Assembly: GCA_902567945.1 (NCBI GenBank)
Contig: CACFOC010000009.1
Location: 1-34,899, forward strand
Length of the DNA stretch: 34,899 bases
Reading direction: 5' to 3'
From: an uncultured Pelagibacteraceae bacterium
GTDB taxonomy: Bacteria; Pseudomonadota; Alphaproteobacteria; Pelagibacterales; Pelagibacteraceae
A program made the position numbers and the translations under genes. Under the pieces are notes generated by a model. It was not told the DNA's origin. It worked only from the letters and a program-made list of their open reading frames with translations, and made no database searches. Below are positions 1 to 11,489 of this stretch, piece after piece (the stretch's first letter is position 1; each line of letters begins with the position of its first letter).

Positions 1-55
1 ATTTATCTAAAGGTATAGTTTTTTTCTTTTTTAAAATATTAACTATTTTATTCAT
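1..55 (-). CDS. N-terminus of MidA/NDUFAF7-like SAM-dependent methyltransferase (DUF185), truncated by window edge
   Basis: Reverse complement of 1-55 reads MNKIVNILKKKKTIPLDK with ATG overlapping the lgt stop (ATGA). An IPLDK-type N-terminus next to lgt is typical of alphaproteobacterial DUF185 methyltransferases. Only 18 codons are visible. Confidence 0.6.
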   Translation of the reverse strand, partial: MNKIVNILKKKKTIPLDK

Positions 56-846
56 TTTTTTATGGATTTGGCTATAAATAATCCAATAATTATTGTGAGC
101 AGACTTAACAAAGTTCCCATAGAAAAATTATTAAATAAAAGTCCAAGTTGGATATCCGGTTCTCGAAATAATTCTGAAAATATTCTTAGAAAAGAATAGA
201 CAATTAAAAAAAAGGCTGAAATAAAGCCAGTTTTATATATTAGTTCTTTTTTTAAAGCTAAATAATTTATTATTATAAATAAAACTACACCTTCTAAAAT
301 AGCTTCATACAGTTGTGAGGGATGTCTGGGCATAGAATCTACATTTGGAAAAATTACTGCCCAGGGTGCAGTAGAAATTTTTCCATAAAGTTCTCCATTT
401 ATAAAGTTAGCTAATCTTCCTAAAAAAATACCAATTGGGGCGACACAAGCTATTATATCAGAAAATTTAAAAAAATTATTATTAGTTTTTTTTGCAAATA
501 AAAAAATCGCCACTATAACTCCCAATAATCCACCATGGAAAGACATTCCTCCTCTCCAAACTTTAAAAATTTCTAGAAAATTTTCACTGTAATATTCAAG
601 ATTATAAAAAATTATGTAACCTATTCGACCACCAATAATTATACCTAAAATTAAATAAAGTATTAAATCATCAAAATCTGTTTTCTTTATTTTATTAAAA
701 TTATTATTAATATTACTGACTCTAGCGAGTATTTTTCTTCCATATGCCCAACCCAATAAGATGCCAAAAATATAAGCTATCGAATACCATCTAATTTGGA
801 ATATACCCAAATCAATTAGTACTGGATCAAAATTATGGACTATCAT
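52..846 (-). CDS. lgt: Prolipoprotein diacylglyceryl transferase
   Basis: 264 aa; Lgt signatures GGRIGYIIFYNLEYY, GGMSFHGGLLG, GRLANFINGELYG, RHPSQLYEA. Confidence 0.96.
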   Translation of the reverse strand: MIVHNFDPVLIDLGIFQIRWYSIAYIFGILLGWAYGRKILARVSNINNNFNKIKKTDFDDLILYLILGIIIGGRIGYIIFYNLEYYSENFLEIFKVWRGGMSFHGGLLGVIVAIFLFAKKTNNNFFKFSDIIACVAPIGIFLGRLANFINGELYGKISTAPWAVIFPNVDSMPRHPSQLYEAILEGVVLFIIINYLALKKELIYKTGFISAFFLIVYSFLRIFSELFREPDIQLGLLFNNFSMGTLLSLLTIIIGLFIAKSIKK

Positions 847-909
847 TTACAAAAAAAAAAGATTTATTTAATTAGTGAATTAAAATAACTTAATGATATT
901 AAAAAATAT

Positions 910-1176
910 ATGGAAAAATATAACAGATTTTTAAGAAATATAGCTGAATTAATTGAAAAAGGATTATTCACTTCAAAAGATATCAAAAAAGAACTAGAAA
1001 ACGTTATAAAATTCAATATTGATAACATTAAAAATAGACTAGATGTTGTTTCTAGAGAAGAGTTTGAAGTACAAAAGAAAATGATCGAAAAGATTAAAAA
1101 AGAATTAATTATGATAAAAAAAACGAAGAGGCAAAAAAAGTCTAATTATAATGTTAAGAAGGTAAGGAAATCTTGA
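910..1176 (+). CDS. Small BMFP/YqiC-like accessory protein (UbiK-like)
   Basis: 88 aa, coiled-coil; C-terminal SREEFEVQKKMIEKIKKEL resembles the 'R.EFDVQ..VL...R..L' core of BMFP (DUF526) proteins. Confidence 0.7.
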   Translation: MEKYNRFLRNIAELIEKGLFTSKDIKKELENVIKFNIDNIKNRLDVVSREEFEVQKKMIEKIKKELIMIKKTKRQKKSNYNVKKVRKS

Positions 1177-2470
1177 CTCTAAGCCCTCTTAGAGGACTAT
1201 CCTCAAAAGAAATGCTTCCTCCATGCGAACGAATTATATCATTAGTAATCGACAATCCTAATCCAACTCCCGATTTATTTTGACCTCTACTTTTGTCAAT
1301 TCTATAAAAAGGTTTAATAACGTTTTGACGTTCATTTTCTGGTATACCCGGTCCATCATCATCAATTAAAATTATTAAATCATTCATTTTTTGTTTTGTA
1401 GTGATCTCCACTTTTTTTCCATAAGATAGCCCGTTATCTATTATATTAGCTAAGCATCTTTTAAACGAATTAGGTCTTAATTTAATTTCGTTAGTATTTT
1501 CTAGTTTTAAATATATTTTTTTACTATCATATTTATTTGCAATATCTTTAAGGATAAAATTAATATTAAGCAGACTTGTTTCTTCATTTTTTTGATATCT
1601 CGCGAATTCAAGATATTCGTTAAGCATTTTTTCCATTTCAGTAATATCATCACTCATTTTTTTTGCTAAATCTTCCTGTTTCAAAAAAGCTAATTGTAGT
1701 TTTAACCTGGTTAAAGGGGTTCTTAAATCATGACTTATTCCTGATAACATTTCTGATCTTTGATTCAAATGTATAGAAATCCTTTTTCTCATTCTATCAA
1801 ACTCATAAGCAGCTTGCCTTATTTCTTGGGCACCAGAAGGCCTAAACTCTTTTATGAGTTCACCCCTACCAAATCTTTCTGCCGCTTTAGCTAAATTTAC
1901 TATTGGCTTAGTTTGATTTTTTAAAAAAAATATTGCTATGGTTATTAGTAAAAGACCAGGCAAGGTTATCCATAAAGCAAATATACGAGCAGAGGATGGT
2001 GCAATTTTATTTTTAGGAAAAAATATTTGTAAAAAACCATTTTTATATTTTATTTTTAAATATACTGTTTCTTTATATGAAGTTGTATCGAACCAGTAAG
2101 CATCAGGAAAAGCTGATTTTAACTCTCTCCTTAAACTCCTATCCATTGGACTGAACCATCTTTCAGGTATTACAGCAGGAAAAATTTCATTTTCTTTTAC
2201 TCTAACAACAAAATCAAAATTTTTATTATATAAATCTAAAATTTCTTCCTTATTTTCTTGGTCGCTTTCATAAATTTCTAACAATGTTTTTACTTCACTT
2301 ACTAATGAACGAGTCATTCCTTTATTAGCTTTTATCCAGAGACTATCGAAAAAAACTACAGTAATAACTATCTGAAGTAAAATTATTGGTGCTGCTACAA
2401 TTATAAGAGATCTGTAAAAAAGTCTTTTCGGTAATATTTTTTTTACAAAATTATTCAATCCATAAAACAT
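1154..2470 (-). CDS. EnvZ-type sensor histidine kinase (two TM, HAMP, HisKA, HATPase)
   Basis: 438 aa; GISHDLRTPLTRLKLQL H-box, N-box RCLANIIDNGLSYG, G-boxes DDDGPGIP and GVGLGLSI. Confidence 0.93.
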   Translation of the reverse strand: MFYGLNNFVKKILPKRLFYRSLIIVAAPIILLQIVITVVFFDSLWIKANKGMTRSLVSEVKTLLEIYESDQENKEEILDLYNKNFDFVVRVKENEIFPAVIPERWFSPMDRSLRRELKSAFPDAYWFDTTSYKETVYLKIKYKNGFLQIFFPKNKIAPSSARIFALWITLPGLLLITIAIFFLKNQTKPIVNLAKAAERFGRGELIKEFRPSGAQEIRQAAYEFDRMRKRISIHLNQRSEMLSGISHDLRTPLTRLKLQLAFLKQEDLAKKMSDDITEMEKMLNEYLEFARYQKNEETSLLNINFILKDIANKYDSKKIYLKLENTNEIKLRPNSFKRCLANIIDNGLSYGKKVEITTKQKMNDLIILIDDDGPGIPENERQNVIKPFYRIDKSRGQNKSGVGLGLSITNDIIRSHGGSISFEDSPLRGLRVKISLPS

Positions 2471-3128
2471 AGCCTTCTCCTCTTATAGTTTGTAAATATT
2501 TTGGGTTTTTTGGATCATACTCTATTTTTTGTCTTAATCTTGTAATAACAACATCAATAGTTCTTTCTTTAGCAATATTTATAATTTTACCAATATCATT
2601 TCTAGAAAATACTTTTCCGGGATATTTAAGCATTTTTTCCAAAATTTTCTTTTCTTGGGGGTTAATTTTTTTAGTTTCATTTTTTCTTTTAATATTTAGT
2701 TTTTTTAAATTTATCACTGAACTTCCTATATGTATTTCTTCGGGAAGAATAGGTTTTTGTACTTTATTTAATATGTTTTTAATTCTTAACAAAAGCTCTT
2801 TAGGCTCAAATGGCTTCGCAAGATAGTCATCCGCACCAAATTCAAGCCCTTCGACTCTATTTCTTGTCTCGCCTTTTGCCGTGAGAAGAATTATAGGAAC
2901 ATTCATATTTTTTTTTACTTCTTTTGTTAGCATTAATCCACTTTCTCCTGGCATCATAATATCTAAAATTATTATATCAAATTTTATAATTTCTAATTTC
3001 TCTTTAGCATCTTTTGCGTTCTGGGCGGTAGTAACTATGAAATTATTTTCTTCAAGATATTGTTTAACCAAATCTCTAATTCTGTCATCGTCATCAACTG
3101 CAAGTATATGAAATATATTTTTACTCAT
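2451..3128 (-). CDS. OmpR/PhoB-family response regulator
   Basis: 225 aa; acidic pocket AVDDDDR, phospho-acceptor IIILDIMMPGESG, winged-helix RTIDVVITRLRQKIEYDPKNPKYLQTIRGEGYVL. Confidence 0.94.
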   Translation of the reverse strand: MSKNIFHILAVDDDDRIRDLVKQYLEENNFIVTTAQNAKDAKEKLEIIKFDIIILDIMMPGESGLMLTKEVKKNMNVPIILLTAKGETRNRVEGLEFGADDYLAKPFEPKELLLRIKNILNKVQKPILPEEIHIGSSVINLKKLNIKRKNETKKINPQEKKILEKMLKYPGKVFSRNDIGKIINIAKERTIDVVITRLRQKIEYDPKNPKYLQTIRGEGYVLWIE

Positions 3129-3564
3129 TAATAATTTTGTTTAATACCTTTTTGAATTTTAAAACAGAATCAGAATCTGAATTTTTTAAAGCATTATAAA
3201 TTTTTTTCTTTTGTTCAGTAAATATTTCATTAAAAATTTTTTTCCCTTTTTCATTTAAAAAAATATGTCTTTGCCTTGAATCAATTTCTCCTTTTTTAAT
3301 AATAATTGAATTATTTTTTATTAAGTCTTTTAAAATTCTATTCAAACTTTGTTTTGTAATTTTTAATTTATTTAAAAGTCCTGAAATTGTAATTCCATTA
3401 TTCCTTTCAACTAAAATGATGACACGATGATGTGCCGAACCAAAGGAATATTTCTTTAACACTTTTTTGGGGTCCGAATAAGTTTCTCTATAAACGTAAA
3501 ATATTTGTTCTATAAAATCTTTAATATTTTCATCTTTTAAATATAATAATTCTCTCATAATCAA
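3121..3564 (-). CDS. MarR-family transcriptional regulator
   Basis: 147 aa; wHTH ITISGLLNKLKITKQSLNRILKDLIKNNSIIIKKGEIDSRQRHIFLNEKG. Overlaps the response regulator start by 8 bp; MarR + OmpR pairing is reminiscent of petP/petR of other alphaproteobacteria. Confidence 0.88.
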   Translation of the reverse strand: MIMRELLYLKDENIKDFIEQIFYVYRETYSDPKKVLKKYSFGSAHHRVIILVERNNGITISGLLNKLKITKQSLNRILKDLIKNNSIIIKKGEIDSRQRHIFLNEKGKKIFNEIFTEQKKKIYNALKNSDSDSVLKFKKVLNKIINE

Positions 3565-3581
3565 TTTTTGGGTCAGTTATA

Positions 3582-3610
3582 TTGACATATCTATATAAGA
3601 TAGATACTTT
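3582..3610 (+). promoter_or_regulatory. Candidate promoter TTGACA-17-TACTTT with inverted repeat TATCT-ATATA-AGATA in the spacer
   Basis: TTGACA 3582-3587; IR arms 3588-3592 and 3598-3602; -10-like TACTTT 3605-3610; in the marR/ilvE divergent intergenic region. Confidence 0.45.
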
Positions 3611-3650
3611 TTTGAACTAAATAAATCAATTAAGATTAGTAAATTTTTTT

Positions 3651-4538
3651 ATGGAACCCATACCTTTTGATAAAAGATCGGGAAAGATTTGGTTTAACGG
3701 CAAGGCAGTAAATTGGCCTGATGTGAAGATTCATGTTTTAAGTCATGGATTACATTATGCTAGTTGTGTTTTTGAAGGGGAAAGAGTTTATGAAGGCGAA
3801 ATATTTAAACTTGAGGAACACACAGAAAGATTATTTCACTCTGCTTCCAGAATGGGATTCAAAATTCCTTATAGCCAAGAAGATATAAATCAATCTTGCA
3901 AAGAAATAGTTAAAATTCAAAAAGTACAAAATGGTTATGTTAGACCCGTAGCCTGGAGAGGCAGCGAAATGATGGCTATCTCTGCACAAAAAACAAAAAT
4001 TCACGTAGCTATTGCTGCTTGGGATTGGGGATCGTATTTTGATCCTAATCTTAAATTAAAAGGTATAAAATTAGATATCTCTAAATGGAAAAGACCTGCC
4101 CCTGACACAATCCCTTGGGACACAAAGGCATCTGGATTGTATATGATTTGCACTTTATCAAAACATGAGGCAGAAAAAAAAGGGTTTACAGATTCTTTAA
4201 TGCTCGATTACCAAGGTAATGTTGCAGAGGCAACGGGTGCGAATATTTTTTTTAAAAATAAATCTGGTGAATTACATACACCAACACCAGACTCTTTTTT
4301 AAATGGTATAACAAGAAGATGTATAATTGATATTGCAAAAGCTAAAGGAATAAAAATTTTTGAAAGAAAAATTAAACCTGAAGAGATGGCAAATTTTGTT
4401 GGATGTTTTCTTACAGGAACCGCAGCTGAAGTTACTCCAGTTTCTCAAATTGATAAATATAATTTTAGTGTTTGTAATGTAATTAAGGACTTATCAGAAA
4501 GCTATCAAGTTTTGGTCAGAAAAAAAACAACAGGTTAA
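3651..4538 (+). CDS. ilvE: Branched-chain amino acid aminotransferase
   Basis: 295 aa; class IV aminotransferase features: GKAVNWPDVKIHVLSHGLHYASCVFEGERVYEG, EATGANIFF, NGITRRCIIDIAK, FLTGTAAEVTPV. Confidence 0.93.
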   Translation: MEPIPFDKRSGKIWFNGKAVNWPDVKIHVLSHGLHYASCVFEGERVYEGEIFKLEEHTERLFHSASRMGFKIPYSQEDINQSCKEIVKIQKVQNGYVRPVAWRGSEMMAISAQKTKIHVAIAAWDWGSYFDPNLKLKGIKLDISKWKRPAPDTIPWDTKASGLYMICTLSKHEAEKKGFTDSLMLDYQGNVAEATGANIFFKNKSGELHTPTPDSFLNGITRRCIIDIAKAKGIKIFERKIKPEEMANFVGCFLTGTAAEVTPVSQIDKYNFSVCNVIKDLSESYQVLVRKKTTG

Positions 4539-4549
4539 AAATTTTTATA

Positions 4550-5119
4550 TTAACTACTAGCGTGATCAATTCCTTTTTTTACATAATCATATCCTGTGTA
4601 AAGAGTCAGGAAAGCTGAAAGCCATAATAAAATAATTCCAATTGTATGAGCATTATAATCTTGAAAGCTAATAATTCTATTTCCACTTTCTCCTGTTAAA
4701 AGAATTGCAATTGCAAACATTTGAATAAAAGTTTTAAATTTAGCCAATCCTGTTACAGGCATAGAAATTTTAGCTTTAGCTAAAAACTCTCTCAAACCTG
4801 AAATTAATATTTCTCGAGTAAGTATTATAATTGCAGCGATAACTTCATAATTTTTAATTATATCGTTCATGACCAGCAGAACTAAAGCAGCAGCTACAAT
4901 AATTTTATCAGCTATAGGGTCTAAAAGTTCTCCAAGCTTAGATTCCTCTTTATATAGTCTTGCCAATAAACCATCCAAGAAATCTGTAAAGCTAGCTAAT
5001 ATAAATATAAAAAATGGTATTAGATCTCCCAAAAAACCAGGTATGTAGAAGGTGATTACAAATATAGGCACCAAAATAATTCTTCCTATAGTCAAAATGT
5101 TAGGTATTTTTATTTTCAT
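4550..5119 (-). CDS. pgsA: CDP-diacylglycerol--glycerol-3-phosphate 3-phosphatidyltransferase
   Basis: 189 aa; CDP-alcohol phosphatidyltransferase motif DFLDGLLARLYKEESKLGELLDPIADK. Confidence 0.95.
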   Translation of the reverse strand: MKIKIPNILTIGRIILVPIFVITFYIPGFLGDLIPFFIFILASFTDFLDGLLARLYKEESKLGELLDPIADKIIVAAALVLLVMNDIIKNYEVIAAIIILTREILISGLREFLAKAKISMPVTGLAKFKTFIQMFAIAILLTGESGNRIISFQDYNAHTIGIILLWLSAFLTLYTGYDYVKKGIDHASS

Positions 5120-5128
5120 ATATTTAAT

Positions 5129-6970
5129 TTAGCTGTGAAAAAAATCATGTATTTTTTTTGCTACAGCAATTTCTATACCTTCTACCTTTTTTAAATCATC
5201 AAAACTAGCTGATTCGACAGCCCTAGCTGATCCAAAATAATTCAATAAAGCTCTTTTTCTTGTTCTTCCAATGCCATTTATTTGATCCAACAAAGATTTG
5301 GTTAAATTTTTCTTTCTTTTCATTCTATGGCTGCTTACTGCAAATCTATGAGCCTCATCTCTCAATCTTTGAAGAAAAAATAGCAAAGGTTCTCTTTTGC
5401 TTAATTTAATAACATTAGTTTTATGAAAAAAGGTTTCATCTCCTTTGTTTCTGTTTTTCCCTTTTGCTATAGCTATTATAGGAATGTCATGAAAGCCGTA
5501 TTCATCCAATATTTTTCTACCTATTGAATATTGGCCTTTACCGCCATCAATTATTACCAAATCAGGAATCATAACATCAGCTTGTTTTTTACCTTTAATG
5601 ATTTTCGAAAACCTTCTTTCGAAAACTTCCTTTAACATTCCATAATCGTCCCCAGCTCTAAGTTCTGTATTTTTTATATTAAATTTTCTATATTTTTTTT
5701 TAATAAAGCCTTCCGATCCAAATGTAATCAAGGCTCCGACCGAGCTTGATCCTTGAATGTGGCTATTGTCATATACCTCAATTAATCTTGGTAAAACATC
5801 TAATTTAAATTTATCAGCAACTTCATTCAAAAGTTTATTATTAGTTTCAGATTCAAAAATTTTTCTTGTCAAAGCTTCTTTTGCATTTTTTTCAGCCATT
5901 TTAGATAATTTTAAACCATTTCCTTTTATGGGAATTTTTATAGATATAAATTTATCTTCTTTTTTTTCTAAAGCTGATTTAATTAGACTTAAATCTTTTA
6001 TTTTTTTATTAAGTAAAATTTCAGCAGGCACATTTTTGTTTTCGTAAAATTGTATAATAAATGAAGCCAACACTTCTTCCTCAGTATGAGATTTATCATG
6101 GGAAGGAAAATAAGACTGATTACCCCAGTTTTGTTTAGATCTATAAAAAAATACCTGAACGCAACTTTTTCCGGCTTCTTGTGCAATAGAAATAACATCG
6201 GCATTATCAAGATTTGTAGAACTTACACTTTGTGAGGACTGTATTTGAGTCAAAGCTTTTATTCTGTCTCTTAAAACTGCAGCTTTCTCATAATCCATTT
6301 TTTTACTACTTATTTCCATTTCCATCGATAATTTTTTTTGAATATTTTTGGATTTTCCTGAAAGAAATGATACGGCATCAGATACAAGTTTAGAATATTC
6401 AGTTTTATTTATGTAATCTACACAAGGTGCAGAACATCTTTTAATTTGATACAGAATACACGGTCTATCTCTATTTTTAAAAACTGAGTCATTACAAACT
6501 CTTAGTAAAAAAACTTTTTGCAGAATTTTTATAGTCCAGTTAGCGGATCCAGCAGAAGCAAAGGGGCCAAAATAATAACCATTTTTATTTTTTTTTCCTC
6601 TATGTTTGGATAATTGAGGCCAGTCACAATCTTTTTCTATAAAAATATAAGGAAAAGATTTGTCATCTCTTAAAAGAACATTAAATTTAGGTTTAAATTT
6701 TTTAATCAGATTTGCTTCTAAAAGCAAAGCTTCGGCTTCACTACTCGTTGTTACTATTTCCAAACTGTTTGTTAAGGCAAGCATCCTTTCCGTACGTATT
6801 GCCTGGTTCTGGTCCAGAACGTAACTTTTTAATCGATTTGGTAGATTTTTAGCTTTACCGACGTAGAGTACTTGACCTTTTTTATCAAGCATTCTGTACA
6901 CCCCTGGACTATTAGAAACTAAAGGTATTTTTTTTCTAATTAATTCTTTTCCAAAATCAAGATCCCTCAT
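5129..6970 (-). CDS. uvrC: Excinuclease ABC subunit C
   Basis: 613 aa; GIY-YIG ([29 protein letters not shown]), UVR motif ([13 protein letters not shown]), C-terminal [18 protein letters not shown] nuclease, helix-hairpin-helix tail. Confidence 0.97.
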   Translation of the reverse strand: MRDLDFGKELIRKKIPLVSNSPGVYRMLDKKGQVLYVGKAKNLPNRLKSYVLDQNQAIRTERMLALTNSLEIVTTSSEAEALLLEANLIKKFKPKFNVLLRDDKSFPYIFIEKDCDWPQLSKHRGKKNKNGYYFGPFASAGSANWTIKILQKVFLLRVCNDSVFKNRDRPCILYQIKRCSAPCVDYINKTEYSKLVSDAVSFLSGKSKNIQKKLSMEMEISSKKMDYEKAAVLRDRIKALTQIQSSQSVSSTNLDNADVISIAQEAGKSCVQVFFYRSKQNWGNQSYFPSHDKSHTEEEVLASFIIQFYENKNVPAEILLNKKIKDLSLIKSALEKKEDKFISIKIPIKGNGLKLSKMAEKNAKEALTRKIFESETNNKLLNEVADKFKLDVLPRLIEVYDNSHIQGSSSVGALITFGSEGFIKKKYRKFNIKNTELRAGDDYGMLKEVFERRFSKIIKGKKQADVMIPDLVIIDGGKGQYSIGRKILDEYGFHDIPIIAIAKGKNRNKGDETFFHKTNVIKLSKREPLLFFLQRLRDEAHRFAVSSHRMKRKKNLTKSLLDQINGIGRTRKRALLNYFGSARAVESASFDDLKKVEGIEIAVAKKIHDFFHS

Positions 6971-7385
6971 AGTCTTTTCTTGTTTTAAAAACTTCTACTC
7001 CAACTGATTTAGCATTTTTAATAGCTTCTGGTTTTTCAATTTTAATTGTTGCAGAATTAATTCTTTTATCTTCGAATATTTCTTTGAAAGAATCTTCAGC
7101 CAAACTTTCTAAAAAATTATATTTTTTAGTTTGACTTAAGTTTTCTAATTTATTTGTAATTTTTTCATAGTCTACTATGCTTTTTATATCTTTTTCATTA
7201 GGAAGAGAATTTTGGTTAACATCTAAAACTATATTGAATTTTATTTTTTGTTTTCTTATTTTTTCGTGTTGGTGAATACCTATTATTTCTTCAATAATAA
7301 AATCTTTAATAAATACAGTTCTTTTAATCGAACTTTTATCTTTTCTAGGTTTTAGTTCTACAATTTTAAAATTATTCTTTTTCAT
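6957..7385 (-). CDS. Dihydroneopterin aldolase-like (FolB family) protein
   Basis: [33 protein letters not shown]...[11 protein letters not shown]...[14 protein letters not shown]...[19 protein letters not shown] is FolB-like. ORF track starts at 7421; the Met at 7385 (MKKNNFK) is the more likely start. Confidence 0.82.
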   Translation of the reverse strand: MKKNNFKIVELKPRKDKSSIKRTVFIKDFIIEEIIGIHQHEKIRKQKIKFNIVLDVNQNSLPNEKDIKSIVDYEKITNKLENLSQTKKYNFLESLAEDSFKEIFEDKRINSATIKIEKPEAIKNAKSVGVEVFKTRKDYEGS

Positions 7386-8121
7386 TTTTCTTATTCCACG
7401 ATAAATTTTGGCCACTATCAACAGTTATAATTTGCCCTGTAACAGAATTATTATTGATCAAAAATTCAACGGTATCGCAAATATCTTCTAATCGAACAGA
7501 CTTTTTAAGAAGAGTAGATTTTACTTGATTTCTAAAATGTCTTTCAGTTTGCCTTTTACTTTTTATGGTTGGACCAGGCGCAATAGCATTAACTTTAATA
7601 TGAGGTCCTAATCGCATAGCCATAGTTTTGGTTAAAGTCTGCAAACCGCTTTTACTAATAGTATAAGACATGAAAAAAGGAGTAAGGTTGAATATTCTTT
7701 GATCAATAATATTAATTATATTAGATATAGTTTTTTTTGAAGCTTGTTTTGCAAATTGTTTAGTTAAAATGGTTGGAGCAAGAAGATTAATATTTAAATG
7801 GTCGTTCCAGCTTTTGGTTGTGAAATTTGTAATGTCGTCCTTTTCAAATAAAGCAGCGTTGTTTACAATACAATCAATTGTACCAAGTTTTTTTCTTGCT
7901 AAAGGTATAATTTTTTCTACTTGTTTTGGGTTTTTTAGATCAGCTTTTATTAAAGCCACTTTTACCCAGTTTTGTTCTATGATTTTTTTTAATTTTTTAG
8001 CTTTTGATGATGATCGAAAATAATGAAGAGCTATATTCCAGCCTTTTTCAGCAAAGTGTAATGCTATGGCCTTACCCACTCTTGTTGCTGCTCCAGTAAT
8101 TAATAAATTTTTATTTTTCAT
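7372..8121 (-). CDS. Short-chain dehydrogenase/reductase, possibly FolM-like dihydromonapterin/pteridine reductase
   Basis: 249 aa; [12 protein letters not shown] Rossmann motif, NNAA, catalytic [13 protein letters not shown]. Adjacency to a FolB homolog suggests a pterin substrate (inference). Confidence 0.82.
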   Translation of the reverse strand: MKNKNLLITGAATRVGKAIALHFAEKGWNIALHYFRSSSKAKKLKKIIEQNWVKVALIKADLKNPKQVEKIIPLARKKLGTIDCIVNNAALFEKDDITNFTTKSWNDHLNINLLAPTILTKQFAKQASKKTISNIINIIDQRIFNLTPFFMSYTISKSGLQTLTKTMAMRLGPHIKVNAIAPGPTIKSKRQTERHFRNQVKSTLLKKSVRLEDICDTVEFLINNNSVTGQIITVDSGQNLSWNKKNEKE

Positions 8122-10268
8122 CTTTTTCTTTTTGGCTTGGTTCCTGGTTTACCTTGTGTCGACCTTCCTTCAGGATAAATTTTATTTTGGAGTTTAGATT
8201 GTCTTATTTTTGGATTAATTCCAATCTCTAATTCACTTGCTTCCAATTTTCTTATTTCATCTCTAATTTTTGCAGCTTCTTCAAATTCGAGATTTTCAGC
8301 AGCTTCTTTCATTTTTTTCTTAAGGGATTTTAAATGTTTTTTTAAATTGTGACCAATAGACGATTCAACATTAATTTTTGCATAATCCCTTTCATATATA
8401 CTTTCTAAAATATCTGTTATTTCTTTTTTAATTGAAGTTGCACTAATATTGTTTTTTTTGTTGTATGTTAATTGCAATTTCCTTCTTCTGTCGGTTTCTT
8501 CAATTGCTTTTTCAATACTTTTAGTTTTTTTATCAGCATATAGAATGGCTTTTCCCTCAACATTTCTAGCTGCTCTACCTATCGTTTGAATCAAAGATCT
8601 TTCTGATCTTAAAAAACCTTCTTTGTCTGCATCTAATATTGCTACTAGCGCACACTCAGGAATATCCAATCCCTCTCTTAATAAATTAATTCCTACCAGA
8701 ACATCGAAAACTCCCAATCTTAAATCTCTCATGATTTCAATTCTTTCCAAAGTATCTATGTCAGAGTGCATATATCTAACTTTTATTCCATTTTCATGAA
8801 GGTATTCAGTTAAATCTTCAGCCATTTTTTTAGTTAATGTTGTAACTAAAGATCTAAAATTTTTCTTAGCAACATCTTTACATTCGGCTAAAAGATCATC
8901 CACTTGATTTTTTGCTGGTCTAATCTGAACTTCTGGATCACACAATCCAGTAGGTCTTATCACTTGGTCTACAAACTTTCCAGAAGTTTGCTCAAGTTCC
9001 CAGGGTCCTGGTGTAGCTGAAACAAAAATAGTTTGAGTTCTCATAGCGTCCCATTCCTGGAATTTTAGAGGACGATTATCCATACATGAAGGAAGTCTAA
9101 AACCATATTCTGACAAAGTTTTTTTTCTTGTATGATCACCTTTATACATTCCATTTAACTGTGGAACGGTTACGTGGCTTTCATCAACAAAAATTAAAGT
9201 ATTATCTGGAAAATATTCAAAAAGAGTAGGAGGGGGTTCGCCTGGTTTTCTTCCAGTTAAAAATCTAGAATAATTTTCTATACCAGCACAAGTTCCTGTT
9301 GCTTCTATCATTTCTAAATCAAAACGTGTTCTTTCTTCTAATCTTTGTGCTTCTAATAGCCTATTTTCAGTTTTATGTTTTTTTAAAGTAATTTCTAATT
9401 CTTTTTTTATTTCCACCATTGCTTGTTCGATAGTAGGCCTAGGGGTTATATAGTGGCTATTTGCATATAATTTAATTAAATTTAAGTCATTAGTTTTGCT
9501 TCCAGTAAGAGGATCAAATTCGGCAATTTTTTCAACTTTATTTCCAAACAAAGAAATTCTCCAAGCTCTGTCTTCTAAATGAGATGGAAAAATTTCTAAA
9601 TTATCTCCTCTTACTCTAAATGTACCTCGATGAAAGTTTTGGTCATTTCTTTTATACTGAAGATTAACTAAAGTTTTAATAATTTGCTCACGATTATGCT
9701 CATGGTTTTTTTTGATACCCAAGGTCATTTTACTGTAGGACTCCACTGAACCTAAACCGTAGATACAGGAAACACTTGCAACAATAATTACATCATCCCT
9801 TTCAAGCAGTGATCGAGTCGCCGAATGTCGCATTCTATCTATTTGTTCGTTAATCGATGCTTCTTTTTCAATATAAGTGTCAGATCTTGGTACATATGCT
9901 TCTGGAGTGTAATAATCATAGTAAGAAACAAAATATTCTACTGCATTGTTAGGAAAGAAAGTTTTCATCTCACCATATAATTGTGCTGCTAAAGTTTTAT
10001 TGGGAGCGAGGATTAAAGCAGGTCTATTCAATGCTTCAATTATTTTTGCCATAGAAAATGTTTTACCAGAACCGGTTACACCTAATAGAACCTGATCATT
10101 TTTTTTGTCTTTTATTCCCGAAATCAACTTTTTTATGGCTTCAGGTTGATCGCCTGCAGGTTTAAAATCAGACACAGTGGATAGCTTGATTCCGCCTTCT
10201 AATTTTTTTCCAAATAAAAAGTCTTTATCAATTGGATCCGAGGACTTTTCTTGATATGTATTTTGCAT
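8118..10268 (-). CDS. uvrB: Excinuclease ABC subunit B
   Basis: 716 aa; [17 protein letters not shown] Walker A, beta-hairpin [37 protein letters not shown]-terminal UVR motif. Confidence 0.98.
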   Translation of the reverse strand: MQNTYQEKSSDPIDKDFLFGKKLEGGIKLSTVSDFKPAGDQPEAIKKLISGIKDKKNDQVLLGVTGSGKTFSMAKIIEALNRPALILAPNKTLAAQLYGEMKTFFPNNAVEYFVSYYDYYTPEAYVPRSDTYIEKEASINEQIDRMRHSATRSLLERDDVIIVASVSCIYGLGSVESYSKMTLGIKKNHEHNREQIIKTLVNLQYKRNDQNFHRGTFRVRGDNLEIFPSHLEDRAWRISLFGNKVEKIAEFDPLTGSKTNDLNLIKLYANSHYITPRPTIEQAMVEIKKELEITLKKHKTENRLLEAQRLEERTRFDLEMIEATGTCAGIENYSRFLTGRKPGEPPPTLFEYFPDNTLIFVDESHVTVPQLNGMYKGDHTRKKTLSEYGFRLPSCMDNRPLKFQEWDAMRTQTIFVSATPGPWELEQTSGKFVDQVIRPTGLCDPEVQIRPAKNQVDDLLAECKDVAKKNFRSLVTTLTKKMAEDLTEYLHENGIKVRYMHSDIDTLERIEIMRDLRLGVFDVLVGINLLREGLDIPECALVAILDADKEGFLRSERSLIQTIGRAARNVEGKAILYADKKTKSIEKAIEETDRRRKLQLTYNKKNNISATSIKKEITDILESIYERDYAKINVESSIGHNLKKHLKSLKKKMKEAAENLEFEEAAKIRDEIRKLEASELEIGINPKIRQSKLQNKIYPEGRSTQGKPGTKPKRKR

Positions 10269-10280
10269 AATAACTAATAA

Positions 10281-11489
<1,209 letters not shown>

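Noticed and set aside
2881-3111. + strand ORF (76 aa) opposite the response regulator
   Set aside because: Antisense to a clearly conserved OmpR-type gene; low-complexity hydrophobic translation typical of shadow ORFs in AT-rich DNA.
3121-3564. Naming the regulators petP/petR
   Set aside because: Order and families fit, but the sequence alone cannot distinguish them from other MarR/OmpR pairs; left unnamed.
5757-6210. ORFs 5757..6047 (+) and 5998..6210 (-) within uvrC
   Set aside because: Both are alternative-frame ORFs inside an intact uvrC; no recognisable domain.
7769-8023. + strand ORF opposite the SDR gene
   Set aside because: Shadow ORF of a conserved dehydrogenase.
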